Origin: an uncultured Bacteroidota bacterium | GTDB taxonomy: Bacteria; Bacteroidota; Bacteroidia; Bacteroidales; UBA12481 | Assembly (NCBI GenBank): GCA_903919925.1 | Contig: CAIXKO010000037.1 | Span: 1 to 35,766, forward strand | Length of the DNA: 35,766 bases | Direction: 5' to 3' | Shown here: positions 19,569-27,192 of the stretch, piece by piece | How positions within the stretch are numbered: position 1 is the stretch's first letter | How the letters are laid out: each line of letters starts with the position of its first letter | Translations under genes and position numbers: made by a program | The notes under the pieces: model-generated | Databases searched by the model: none | What the model saw: only the letters and a program-made list of their open reading frames with translations | What the model was told of the DNA's origin: nothing

Positions 19569-19583
19569 TTATTTAAATTTAAG

Positions 19584-22055
19584 TTATTTCAGCAGTATCA
19601 TTTTTTTGTAGTCCCTGAAATTTCTGCCATCGAGGCTGTAGAAATATATACCGGGAGGAATATCCGAAGCATTCCATATCACTTCATAATTGCCTGGCTC
19701 CAGCCGCTGGTTAACCAGGGTGGCAACCACCTGGCCATTCAGGTTGAATACCACCAGTCTGATCTGGATTGTTTGTTCTGCTCCGGTGGCTGTCTGGTTT
19801 TCGCTCCCAACCTGGTATCTGATTGTGGTGGCCAATCGGAATGGATTGGGGAAATTCTGGACCAGCGAGAAGGAAGCGTCCTTTGTGCCGACACGCTCCA
19901 GTCCCGTAATTGACCGTGAATCACTGGCCAGTGTTCCGGTAATTTGCGCTGTATCATCCGATGTTACTCCAAGTCCTGGTTTCCCAAATCCGAGGCCGTT
20001 TTTATAATTGATAAAGGTTACCTCATAAGTCAGGCACCAGGTATTTTGAGAAGGATCAGCCCCTTTCTTTAACCACCAGTTGTCCTTGCCGGATGTGGGG
20101 CATATCCAGTAAATATTATAATCAAGTGCTGTGACATCAGTGGGGTCCACCGCTTCATTCATGGCCGTAAAGCAGGTTAATTTGTCACCGACAACCGTTT
20201 TGGCAGTAATTTCATATTCGAAACTTCCTTTCACCTCAACTTGAATTGCAGGCAAAAAACTAACCCCCAATTTGACGGTTGCCTTATGAGTATTGGTTTG
20301 GAATTTAGTGGTTTTAACCTCTACGGAACTCTCCGCGTCCAGGCCTGCCCTCCAGGATGCCGAATTACGTCCGTAATGGTTGTATTTTTCATACGGCAAA
20401 TTCCTGTTCATATAGCTTTTGGGATCTCCCATAATCAGGCCTTTTTGCAGTTCGCTCACCACTTCAACTCTTTTCTCACACCGTGTTATAAAAAAGTAAA
20501 AAGTCGGATAAAGAGGGCTGTCCTTGGTGTCGTAAACTTCATATTTCATATAGTTGATAACCGGATAATGACCTATGTACAATCCGAACATTTCCGATTC
20601 ATTGGCATACATCTTGAATGATTGTTCGATTGTAGCTTCATACTCCTTGCCAAACTTCTGACCAAAGGTGTATCCAACTTCTGCTTTAAAACCAGCATAA
20701 TGACACTTGATTTTTGCACCCACATCATAACTGATTGTTGATTCAGTGGATGATGTTTCTGCATGGTTGTATTGCGCAGCGGAGATCGGTTGATTGAATT
20801 TATTGATATACTTGTCGTTGGAATGGATTTCAGATGCATGATTTGCATAAAATGGCGGCAGACCCTCGATATAGCCGATATATTGTGTATTTTCAGGTCC
20901 TGTGAGCTTTTGTTCAACACCCTCACCAAAATATTTCAGATGATCAGTCTCAGCCCAGGCACAGTTCAGCGGGTTGTTCCAGTCATCATAGCCCCTGTAA
21001 ATAAGGCACATAAACTGCCTGATTGAAGAGTCGGCCTGCATAACCGGGAAATTTGCAGCAGTAAGAGTAATTCGATGTGAAGCCCAGAGGTAATTCTGTT
21101 TCACCAGGTTGGATTCCTGCCCGGTCCATTCACCCCCGTCAATGAGTTGATAGCGTAGAATCCGGTAGCGGCAATAGCCGTTGTCCTTGGTGTCCTTCTT
21201 CAGGAAGGCCTGTGTGCAGAAACCCTTGCTGCCTGAATCACCCACGATCGAGCCTTCAGCCAGCACCACTGATGAATAGTCATGATTATCGGCGATTACA
21301 ATATCCCGGATCAGGACGGGTCTGGAGGTTGAGTCGATGCTGTATTCTTCAAATCGAACATTCTGCCCGACTGTTACATACGCAAACTGCAACTTCGAAT
21401 TTATTTTCGAATCCGTATCGGGATATGATTTTACAATGGCAGAGATGCTGCAATAATCTCCGACTTTAGCAATGGTTTCCATCTTCTGCCAACTGTTTTC
21501 ATCAAAAGGGGTGCCGGTCCAGAAGATAGCAATATTTTGTGTATTACCGTCCCGAGCCAGCAGGTATAGTTTATCGTATATCACCACGGCTGACATGAAA
21601 TTTCCTCTGCAGCCGGAAGGACCGGATCTAACTTCTTTCCACTCAGTTTCAATCTCATCGTAGGTGGTGTATCCAATTGTACCATCCTTACGGTAAACGA
21701 ACAGGTATAGAGCCTCATTAAACACAACAGGGGCTGGTTGCCAGGAGGCTTCATTCATTCCCTTCAGGTTGTCGTCCGCATCATTTTGGCTGCAATCCCA
21801 GTATACTTCTGTCGTATTTTTCGATTTATTGGAAAGGGTCCGGACAATTACTTTCGCTCCATCTCCGTAATTAACAAAGTTCCAGAGCTTGCCATTGTAA
21901 GCGATTGTTGCCATGCCTGCTGATAAGTCTGAAAGATGTATTTCAATGTCCTTCTGGCCCTTGAAAATACCCTTTGTATCACCCCAATCGCAATAACCGT
22001 GTACTGGTAATAAACTAATTGAAGCTACCAGTAAGATGAATTTTATTGTTTTCAT
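19584..22055 (-). CDS. Paralogue of the large T9SS-secreted propeller/stem-like protein
   Basis: 823 residues, alignable by eye to the 817-residue protein at 11796-14249 over its whole length: the same signal peptide type, mature start CDWGDTKGIFKGQKD, the repeats NGKLWNFVNY, NEALYLFVYRKDGTIGYT and YDKLYLLARDG, and the conserved Cys-containing segments GFCTQAF, NPLNCAWAETDH and YWICPT. The two stem-like stretches are also kept (about 440-490, STISYDVGAKIKCHYAGFKA and GYTFGQKFG; about 590-640, NTHKATVKL to YEITAKTVVGD). The C-terminal T9SS domain has NFPNPFRLATTIRYQV and GIYFYSLDG. It is preceded by a decayed barrel gene instead of an intact one. Function unknown; a binding head plus membrane-active part is a hypothesis only. 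Confidence 0.7.
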   Translation of the reverse strand: MKTIKFILLVASISLLPVHGYCDWGDTKGIFKGQKDIEIHLSDLSAGMATIAYNGKLWNFVNYGDGAKVIVRTLSNKSKNTTEVYWDCSQNDADDNLKGMNEASWQPAPVVFNEALYLFVYRKDGTIGYTTYDEIETEWKEVRSGPSGCRGNFMSAVVIYDKLYLLARDGNTQNIAIFWTGTPFDENSWQKMETIAKVGDYCSISAIVKSYPDTDSKINSKLQFAYVTVGQNVRFEEYSIDSTSRPVLIRDIVIADNHDYSSVVLAEGSIVGDSGSKGFCTQAFLKKDTKDNGYCRYRILRYQLIDGGEWTGQESNLVKQNYLWASHRITLTAANFPVMQADSSIRQFMCLIYRGYDDWNNPLNCAWAETDHLKYFGEGVEQKLTGPENTQYIGYIEGLPPFYANHASEIHSNDKYINKFNQPISAAQYNHAETSSTESTISYDVGAKIKCHYAGFKAEVGYTFGQKFGKEYEATIEQSFKMYANESEMFGLYIGHYPVINYMKYEVYDTKDSPLYPTFYFFITRCEKRVEVVSELQKGLIMGDPKSYMNRNLPYEKYNHYGRNSASWRAGLDAESSVEVKTTKFQTNTHKATVKLGVSFLPAIQVEVKGSFEYEITAKTVVGDKLTCFTAMNEAVDPTDVTALDYNIYWICPTSGKDNWWLKKGADPSQNTWCLTYEVTFINYKNGLGFGKPGLGVTSDDTAQITGTLASDSRSITGLERVGTKDASFSLVQNFPNPFRLATTIRYQVGSENQTATGAEQTIQIRLVVFNLNGQVVATLVNQRLEPGNYEVIWNASDIPPGIYFYSLDGRNFRDYKKMILLK

Positions 22056-22073
22056 TATTTTACTTCTTTATAA

Positions 22074-22415
22074 TCAAATGATTACTCGAATTCCATAAGT
22101 TGCCGTCATTGGGTTGGGGAATGCAGCTAATGCTACTATGGTAAGCGCTGCCGAAATGGTCATTGTACTCCTTGATCTCCCCGGCAGCATACTTATATAA
22201 GGATTGTCCCTGCCAAAGCATATAATTGTTGGTGTTCGCAATGGACGCAGATCCTGAAAACTTGTGAACTGATAAAACGGAATGATGAAAAAGGCTCTTT
22301 TAGGGGTCTCTTTGACGATTAAGGTGTCTCCGGAAGCTGGGAATGATGCTCCGCTAAGGGTATTTGAGATACACATTGCAGCGATCAGAATAATAAATAT
22401 GGATACTCGTTTCAT
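22074..22415 (-). pseudogene. Decayed copy of the outer-membrane barrel gene
   Basis: The frame starts like the intact barrel gene: MKRVSIFIILIAAM, a signal peptide ending NTLSGAS, then KRAFFIIPFYQFTSFQDLR. At that point a one-base frameshift occurs: read in the shifted frame the DNA continues NTNNYMLWQGQSLYKYAAG and EYNDHFGSAYHSSIS, matching NTNNYFLWQGESSYKY and EYNDNFGTAYTSSMS of the intact gene. About 170 codons are then missing, and the last residues AAFPNPMTATYGIRVII match the intact end AAFPNPVRATYGIRVII. So it carries both a frameshift and a large internal deletion that removed nearly all the barrel strands. It lies in the same position relative to the large T9SS gene as the intact barrel gene does in the first cassette. 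Confidence 0.85.
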
Positions 22416-22442
22416 GACTTTTTGATATTTTATGTCAGTCTA

Positions 22443-22634
22443 TTATCCAAAACAAATGTTTACCCTTCTTACAACATTCTCTCTCAGGTTATCGATAGAG
22501 CAAATGGGGCGATCAGTCGCAGCCTTTTTTATAAAGTTGGCCTGGTAAATGTAAAATGCATCAACTGGATTCCGCGGGTAACCCAATAGGTTCAGCCAGT
22601 TAATTATCAAGTGGTTAACACTTGAATTGGACAT
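22443..22634 (-). pseudogene. N-terminal stub of a DUF3089 hydrolase
   Basis: A 63-codon frame. Its residues about 18-50 read LGYPRNPVDAFYIYQANF and later TDRPICSIDNL, aligning with LPAPVKPVDVFYVYPTVW and ESNICAIDN of the intact hydrolase lipoproteins. The nucleophile elbow and the remaining four-fifths of the enzyme are absent and the signal/lipobox region is unrecognisable. It lies directly upstream of the decayed barrel gene, which suggests it is the far edge of another degraded copy of the duplicated region. Confidence 0.65.
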
Positions 22635-22679
22635 TGCCAAGAGGTGTGCAATGTAGATGATATTTTTTATCAAATAGGG

Positions 22680-22742
22680 ACAAAAGGTAAATTTATCATC
22701 CCAAATGGTAAATTTAGATGGACAAAAGGTAAAAAACCCTTG
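22680..22742 (+). promoter_or_regulatory. Three direct repeats phased at 21 bp, probable regulator operator
   Basis: Three units start at 22680, 22701 and 22722: acaaaaggtaaattta, ccaaatggtaaattta and acaaaaggtaaaaaac. The core AAAnGGTAAA recurs at exactly 21-bp steps, two helical turns, as expected for AraC-family half-sites bound on one DNA face. The array lies 53 bases upstream of an AraC-type regulator gene and between it and the leftward cassette relic, so autoregulation and control of the cassette are both possible. Confidence 0.6.
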
Positions 22743-22769
22743 ATTTCGTCCCTGCTTCTCAAATTGAAC

Positions 22770-22777
22770 TACATTTA
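22770..22777 (+). promoter_or_regulatory. Candidate -7 element for the AraC-type regulator
   Basis: TACATTTA matches the Bacteroidota -7 consensus TAnnTTTG at all but the last base and lies directly downstream of the 21-bp repeat array. A weak -33 candidate (TTTC at 22744-22747) is 22 bases upstream. The start codon at 22795 would give a very short leader. Weak on its own. Confidence 0.3.
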
Positions 22778-22794
22778 TGAAAAAATGAAATGAA

Positions 22795-23997
22795 ATGGTC
22801 GCCACGCTGATTCAGAATACGACAACGGGCAACATCCTCGAATTTCCGAAACTCGTGAAGATTGGTTTTTTACTTGTGCCGGTCGTTGTAAGCCTGATCT
22901 GGGCGGTTAAACTGAGGCAGAACCGATCAGAAGGCGGAGCACCTCAAAGGTTCCTCTCGAAGTTCATGACGGTGGCCGGTATGCTCTTTTTTTGTCAATT
23001 ACTCTATTATGCACCCGTACCTGTCCTCTTCCCCTGGTTTGACCTTCCACTTACATTTTTAGGTTTAATTATTTTCCCTTTGTACTACATCTATTTCAGG
23101 ATTTTAACCGTAGATGAGAAATTTTCATTCAGAGCTCATGCCCGCTATCTGGTCCTGCCGGTAGTTATCGTTTCCATATACGCTATCGGGATGTTTTTTG
23201 CAGATAAGGAAGAGTATAGCAACATCCTGTATAATCACCCGATCGAAAACATGTCGAAAAATGGCCGGTTTCTGAAGATGGTACGGTTGATTATCATGAT
23301 AATATTTTTTTTAAAGTTGATTCTGGCTGTTCTTGGAAACCAGATGCTCCTAAAAAGAAGTGGAAACAGAGCGGCACAGTATTATTCTGATATTAACGAT
23401 GCTGAGAATAGTTATTCCAGATCCATAAACCGGACCATGATTATAGCGGTGATTATTTCATTAGTATTCAACAGCGTAGGCCGTTCATTCCTGGTTTCGA
23501 ATCACCTGGTGCTTGTTGCCGGGGCGATGTTGTTTTCAATCACTCTTTATATTATTGGTAAACAGGGAGTTAAGGCTAAACTGGTCAATCCGGGATTCAG
23601 CTTTGATATTACTAACCAAAGTACCGATCAATGGGAAAAGAAAGCGCTGATTTCCGGTGAAAGATTGCATCAACAGTTGCTTTTCGAATTTGAGCATAAC
23701 AAGATTCATCTTAAGCCGGAGCTAAGCATTATTGATTTGTCAAAAATAATCGGCACCAACAGATCTTATGTGTCAATCATTATCAATCAGAATTTTAATC
23801 AAAACTTTTGCACTTTTGTTAATGGCTTCCGGATACGGGAGCTGGAAAAAATGATGACTGAAAATACAGGATCCAGCACAGAGGAATTAGCGGAAAGTTG
23901 TGGCTTTGGTTCAACAAAATCATTAAAGCGGGCAATCCGGGTCAAAACCGGATTATCATTCCCGCAATTTAAAAAGCAAATAGCTGATTTTAAATAA
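22795..23997 (+). CDS. Membrane-bound AraC-family transcriptional regulator (7TM-HTH)
   Basis: 400 residues. About seven hydrophobic segments (near 22-40, 56-80, 84-103, 117-135, 162-182, 213-231 and 236-255) form a membrane sensor half. The C-terminal AraC-type DNA-binding domain covers about 305-398, with the first helix-turn-helix around LSIIDLSKIIGTNRSYVSII and the second around EELAESCGFGSTKSLKRAIR and TGLSFPQF. This 7TM plus AraC layout is common in Bacteroidota and usually has no identified ligand. It is the only rightward gene in the surface-protein region, and it ends 13 bases from the convergent hydrolase copy 3. The earlier ATG at 22777 is in frame but is followed by a stop after two codons, so 22795 is the first usable start. 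Confidence 0.85.
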   Translation: MVATLIQNTTTGNILEFPKLVKIGFLLVPVVVSLIWAVKLRQNRSEGGAPQRFLSKFMTVAGMLFFCQLLYYAPVPVLFPWFDLPLTFLGLIIFPLYYIYFRILTVDEKFSFRAHARYLVLPVVIVSIYAIGMFFADKEEYSNILYNHPIENMSKNGRFLKMVRLIIMIIFFLKLILAVLGNQMLLKRSGNRAAQYYSDINDAENSYSRSINRTMIIAVIISLVFNSVGRSFLVSNHLVLVAGAMLFSITLYIIGKQGVKAKLVNPGFSFDITNQSTDQWEKKALISGERLHQQLLFEFEHNKIHLKPELSIIDLSKIIGTNRSYVSIIINQNFNQNFCTFVNGFRIRELEKMMTENTGSSTEELAESCGFGSTKSLKRAIRVKTGLSFPQFKKQIADFK

Positions 23998-24010
23998 GTA
24001 TCAAATACAT

Positions 24011-25033
24011 TTATTTCCCCAAAAACTTATTGGCCCTGTTTTCAGCATTGGCTCTGAGATTGTAATAGTAGAAACTAATATCATAACTGTGATATACCCC
24101 CGGGCCCATCGGACTGTCCTTGGGAGTGAGTGCGTTATCGTCAGCTGTACTGCAAATAAGCACACCCTGTACTTTATCTATCTTAGCATCAGCATATTGA
24201 TAGATCTTTTTATATTCCTTGGTTATCGGATCGGGCATGAATGATCCCAGGCCTTCTGCAACAGTTGCCAAGGTTTCTTCACGGGTCCAGCTGATCGGAT
24301 TGATCACCAGTCCTATATTATTTGCGACGACCAGATTATGCCCAGGAAGTACAGCGGGAGACTGGGTGTTGTAAGAGATGATAATACCCGTATCGTTGGG
24401 CCCTTCGGCAAATTTCAAATGCGGATTATCGGACAAAAAACGGGCGGTAACGGGATAACCGGTTACATAAGCCGCTACCATTCTTTTATATATCTCTGGA
24501 TTATCGCGCATGTATTCCGACAGGAGGACGAGAATAACGTTGGATCCTTGGGAATGACCTGCAAGGATGAAAGGGCGACCGTTGTTAAAATGTTCAATGT
24601 AGTATTTGAAAGCATCTGTAACATCCTGAGCTGGTGTGCCTTTTATAATATTCCAGCGATCGGCTTCAGGCATACTGAGGGTATAAATCGCATCCGCCTG
24701 CCGGTAATAGGGGGCATATACGTTGCCTGCAGTTTCAAAAGCAGTGGCCTGGCGTGCGTACGCAGCCAATGATCCTGCCAGCATGATCCGGTTGTCGATT
24801 GCACAAATATTTGATTCGGCCGGATCTAACTTATACCAAACGGTTGGGTAAACGTAAAAAACGTCAACTGGTTTCACCGGTGCCGGCAGAGAGAGCCAGT
24901 GGGAAGATTGCGAATAATCGATAGAACTGCCCGGCTTATCCTTGCCGCAACCGGCTGATGGACCACATAGCAACAGTAGAAAAAGAAATGCCGGGAGGAA
25001 ACGGAATGAGCGCAAAAACCTAAATTTTTTCAT
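24011..25033 (-). CDS. DUF3089 alpha/beta hydrolase, lipoprotein (copy 3)
   Basis: 340 residues. The lipobox is SAGC (Cys29), with mature start CGKDK. Core motifs: VDVFYVYPTVWYK, ICAIDN, APYYRQAD, ILAGHSQGSNV with Ser161, and YHSYDISFYYYNLRANAENR at the end. It lies outside the cassette order, on the other side of the regulator gene, and is nearly identical to copy 1 in long DNA stretches despite a different signal peptide. This suggests a recent duplication or gene conversion. It is convergent with the regulator gene. Enzyme type (esterase/lipase-like) is predicted from fold motifs; the substrate is unknown. Confidence 0.88.
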   Translation of the reverse strand: MKKFRFLRSFRFLPAFLFLLLLCGPSAGCGKDKPGSSIDYSQSSHWLSLPAPVKPVDVFYVYPTVWYKLDPAESNICAIDNRIMLAGSLAAYARQATAFETAGNVYAPYYRQADAIYTLSMPEADRWNIIKGTPAQDVTDAFKYYIEHFNNGRPFILAGHSQGSNVILVLLSEYMRDNPEIYKRMVAAYVTGYPVTARFLSDNPHLKFAEGPNDTGIIISYNTQSPAVLPGHNLVVANNIGLVINPISWTREETLATVAEGLGSFMPDPITKEYKKIYQYADAKIDKVQGVLICSTADDNALTPKDSPMGPGVYHSYDISFYYYNLRANAENRANKFLGK

Positions 25034-25133
25034 GATGACTTGTTTGAAGTGCTATTGAATAGTATTGATTTCTTTCCGCCCTTGATTCCGGAATTCGATA
25101 ACAAAAATGAAGAATTGTCGGGGGAATCGAACC

Positions 25134-25162
25134 ATCATTTGGAGACTATTTGACCAAATGAT
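25134..25162. promoter_or_regulatory. Perfect 9-bp inverted repeat over a promoter -33 element
   Basis: Arms ATCATTTGG (25134-25142) and CCAAATGAT (25154-25162) are exact reverse complements with an 11-bp spacer. The spacer contains the TTTG (-33) of the promoter described next. The arrangement fits a dimeric regulator binding site. It also lies about 100 bases upstream of hydrolase copy 3 on the other strand, so it could serve either gene. Confidence 0.5.
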
Positions 25163-25179
25163 TTTCTCCAGTATCTTTG
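25149..25179 (+). promoter_or_regulatory. Bacteroidota-type housekeeping promoter
   Basis: TTTG at 25149-25152 and TATCTTTG at 25172-25179 are separated by 19 bp, matching the Bacteroidota consensus TTTG-N19-21-TAnnTTTG exactly. It points right, toward the small lipoprotein frame that begins at 25242. Confidence 0.65.
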
Positions 25180-25241
25180 AACATTGGTTTGCCAATTGGT
25201 GGAAATGATGAGGTCATATTGAATTATAATTTACATCCATC

Positions 25242-25355
25242 ATGAAAGTTTTCAAACTCTTTATGAAAAGTTTGGCGGGCACCATGCTCTTCCTGTTAAT
25301 CCTGTTTATCAGTGCCGGGTGTCTGGTAGTCCCTTTTCCTGCTATAAATGGATAA
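25242..25355 (+). CDS. Small putative lipoprotein, 37 residues
   Basis: The frame reads MKVFKLFMKSLAGTMLFLLI, then LFISAGC and LVVPFPAING before TAA. It has a basic start, a hydrophobic core and the lipobox ISAGC (Cys at about 27), leaving a mature peptide of only 11 residues. A consensus promoter lies about 60 bases upstream. It may be a real small lipoprotein (lysis-protein-like size), or the signal sequence of a larger gene whose rest was lost, since a relic of another gene follows. No homologue is recognised. Confidence 0.4.
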   Translation: MKVFKLFMKSLAGTMLFLLILFISAGCLVVPFPAING

Positions 25356-25428
25356 TCCTTAGATCCTTGCATGCGGATATTCTCCTTTTTTGCAGGAGTT
25401 TTTGGCTGGAAAAAGTTCGTTTATTAGG

Positions 25429-25593
25429 TTAATTCTTCAGGCAGCGAACGGAGTACCCGATGCTGAGGCCTTGTTTATTCCTTTCAACTCCATCGCTGGA
25501 TACAATATCCAGGGAGCGATACCAGCCTCCATAAACGGTACCACCGTTCCAGTTCCACGATGACTCCCTCGATGATGACCAGAAGTAATGCAT
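25429..25593 (-). pseudogene. C-terminal remnant of a FISUMP-domain protein
   Basis: A 54-codon frame beginning MHYFWSSSRES, with a middle GGWYRSLDI and the end QGLSIGYSVRCLKN. This is the characteristic end of the Fibrobacter succinogenes major paralogous (FISUMP) domain, where YWSSS, WYRxL and GxSVRCxxD/N recur. A stop codon lies just upstream in frame, so the signal peptide and most of the domain are lost. Confidence 0.7.
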
Positions 25594-25690
25594 GATTTAT
25601 GAGAAATTTTGCAGAAAACAATTAAAGTTTTGCAATCTATAATAGTTAACTTTAAGTGCTCTATCCTTTAGTACATTAAGACCTCTGGCC

Positions 25691-27133
25691 ATGAAAACTA
25701 TTATTTTCCTTTGCGCACTTCTCCTGGTAAGTATGACTACCCGGATAAAGGCAAAAGAACTTCAGGTATTTTTCTGCAATGCCACCTTCAACAGTCAGGC
25801 CGAAGAACCCTACGTTGAAACCTATCTGAAGGTTATCGGTCAGTCGGTCAACTATGTAAAAACAACCCGAGGTTCCTACCAGGCCTCCCTTAAAGTCACC
25901 ATCTTATTTAAAAATCTTGATAAAATAATTGAGTTCAGGAAATACGACCTTCTTAGTGCTGAGCTGGTCGACACTTTAAACAGCCTGCCAGACTTTATTG
26001 ATCAACAAAGAATTTCCCTTCCGTATGGTGTTTATCAACTTGACCTGTCGGTAGCGGATAACAACAATAGGCAGAGTCCTATTAAGAAGTCCGGTACGGT
26101 TGCCATGGAATATGATAAAACAAATCTAAAATTCAGTGATTTTCAGTTTGTTGAATCTTTCAAAGCTACCGGGCAGGATAATATTCTATCGAAAAGTGGA
26201 TTTGATCTGGTACCCTATGTAGATGATTTCTACCCGCCTTCAGAGAAAGTAATGAACTTTTACATCGAGTTGTATAATGTGGATAAGAAGATTGGAGGAA
26301 ATCAGATTTTCATATTCAGATACTATATAGAGTCATTGAAAGATCAAATTGTTATGGAAGATTTTGTGGGATTCCAACGACAGAAATCAGCACCAGTCAA
26401 TCCACTTCTGGTAACGATGCCCATACCCGACCTCCCAAATGGAAACTATAGCCTCGTAGTAGAAGCGATCGACCGGAATAATTTACTTTTGGCAAAGCAT
26501 AAGGTTGGTTTTCAGCGTAGTAATCCGGGACTTCAACTTGACGAATCCGATGTTAGGGCGATCGATATTTCTTCAACATTTTCAGAAAAAATATCATCGC
26601 TGGATTCATTAAGATTTTATTTGCAAAGTCTGAACCCGATTGCTACCATGAAGCAGAACCAAATTGTGGATAAGGTGTTGAAGACGAACGATATTGGTCA
26701 GATGCAGAAGTTTCTCTACGGTTTCTGGAAAACAAGGAATAATCAGTATCCGGAGGAGGAATGGAACAATTACAAATTTCAGGTTCTGGCAATTGAAGAA
26801 TCTTATAAGACTAAGGTCAAGCATGGTTTTGAAACGGACATGGGATACACCTGGCTTAAGTATGGCACTCCGGATCAGGTTGAAGACAGCAAACATGAGC
26901 CCAATGAGGTTCCTTATATAATATGGCAATATTTTCATATTGAAAACCAGAGCAATGTTCGTTTCGTGTTTACCAATCCCAATTTGGCTGGTACTGAATA
27001 TTCACTTTTCTACTCTGATGCCCGTGGCAATCGCCACAACACTGGTTTGGACGGGAGCAATTACGACAGGACCTCAGGTTTTAATACTCAGGGTTCATGG
27101 GGATCAAGATTTTTATCAAACTTCAGAAGGTAA
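25691..27133 (+). CDS. GWxTD-domain-containing secreted protein
   Basis: 480 residues. A signal peptide (about 1-22, ending TRIKA) is followed by a beta-rich region with Bacteroidota GWxTD-protein features: VSVADNNN-like strands, SDFQFVESF at about 149-157, DDFYPPSEKVMNFYIELYN at about 178-196, and LPNGNYSLVVEAIDRN at about 248-263. The C-terminal module has the motif as HGFETDMGYTWLKYGTPD (about 378-395), then PYIIWQYFHI and RFVFTNPNLAG. The Trp of the name motif is Glu-flanked Phe here, a variant form. The function of this family is unknown; it is periplasmic or outer-membrane associated by its signal. It is the first of a rightward gene run. Confidence 0.75.
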   Translation: MKTIIFLCALLLVSMTTRIKAKELQVFFCNATFNSQAEEPYVETYLKVIGQSVNYVKTTRGSYQASLKVTILFKNLDKIIEFRKYDLLSAELVDTLNSLPDFIDQQRISLPYGVYQLDLSVADNNNRQSPIKKSGTVAMEYDKTNLKFSDFQFVESFKATGQDNILSKSGFDLVPYVDDFYPPSEKVMNFYIELYNVDKKIGGNQIFIFRYYIESLKDQIVMEDFVGFQRQKSAPVNPLLVTMPIPDLPNGNYSLVVEAIDRNNLLLAKHKVGFQRSNPGLQLDESDVRAIDISSTFSEKISSLDSLRFYLQSLNPIATMKQNQIVDKVLKTNDIGQMQKFLYGFWKTRNNQYPEEEWNNYKFQVLAIEESYKTKVKHGFETDMGYTWLKYGTPDQVEDSKHEPNEVPYIIWQYFHIENQSNVRFVFTNPNLAGTEYSLFYSDARGNRHNTGLDGSNYDRTSGFNTQGSWGSRFLSNFRR

Positions 27134-27192
27134 CCAATTCATGCTGTGCCGCTACATTTACCGGCTGATAATAGTTACTTTTGCCACTCAAA

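Noticed and set aside
25390-25412. ctcc...ggag followed by a T run as a terminator
   Set aside because: The stem is only four to five pairs and the loop is T-rich, too weak to call.
27176-27183. TACTTTTG as a promoter -7 element for the HipA-like kinase
   Set aside because: Matches TAnnTTTG but has no -33 TTTG at the proper distance and would leave almost no leader before the ATG at 27193.
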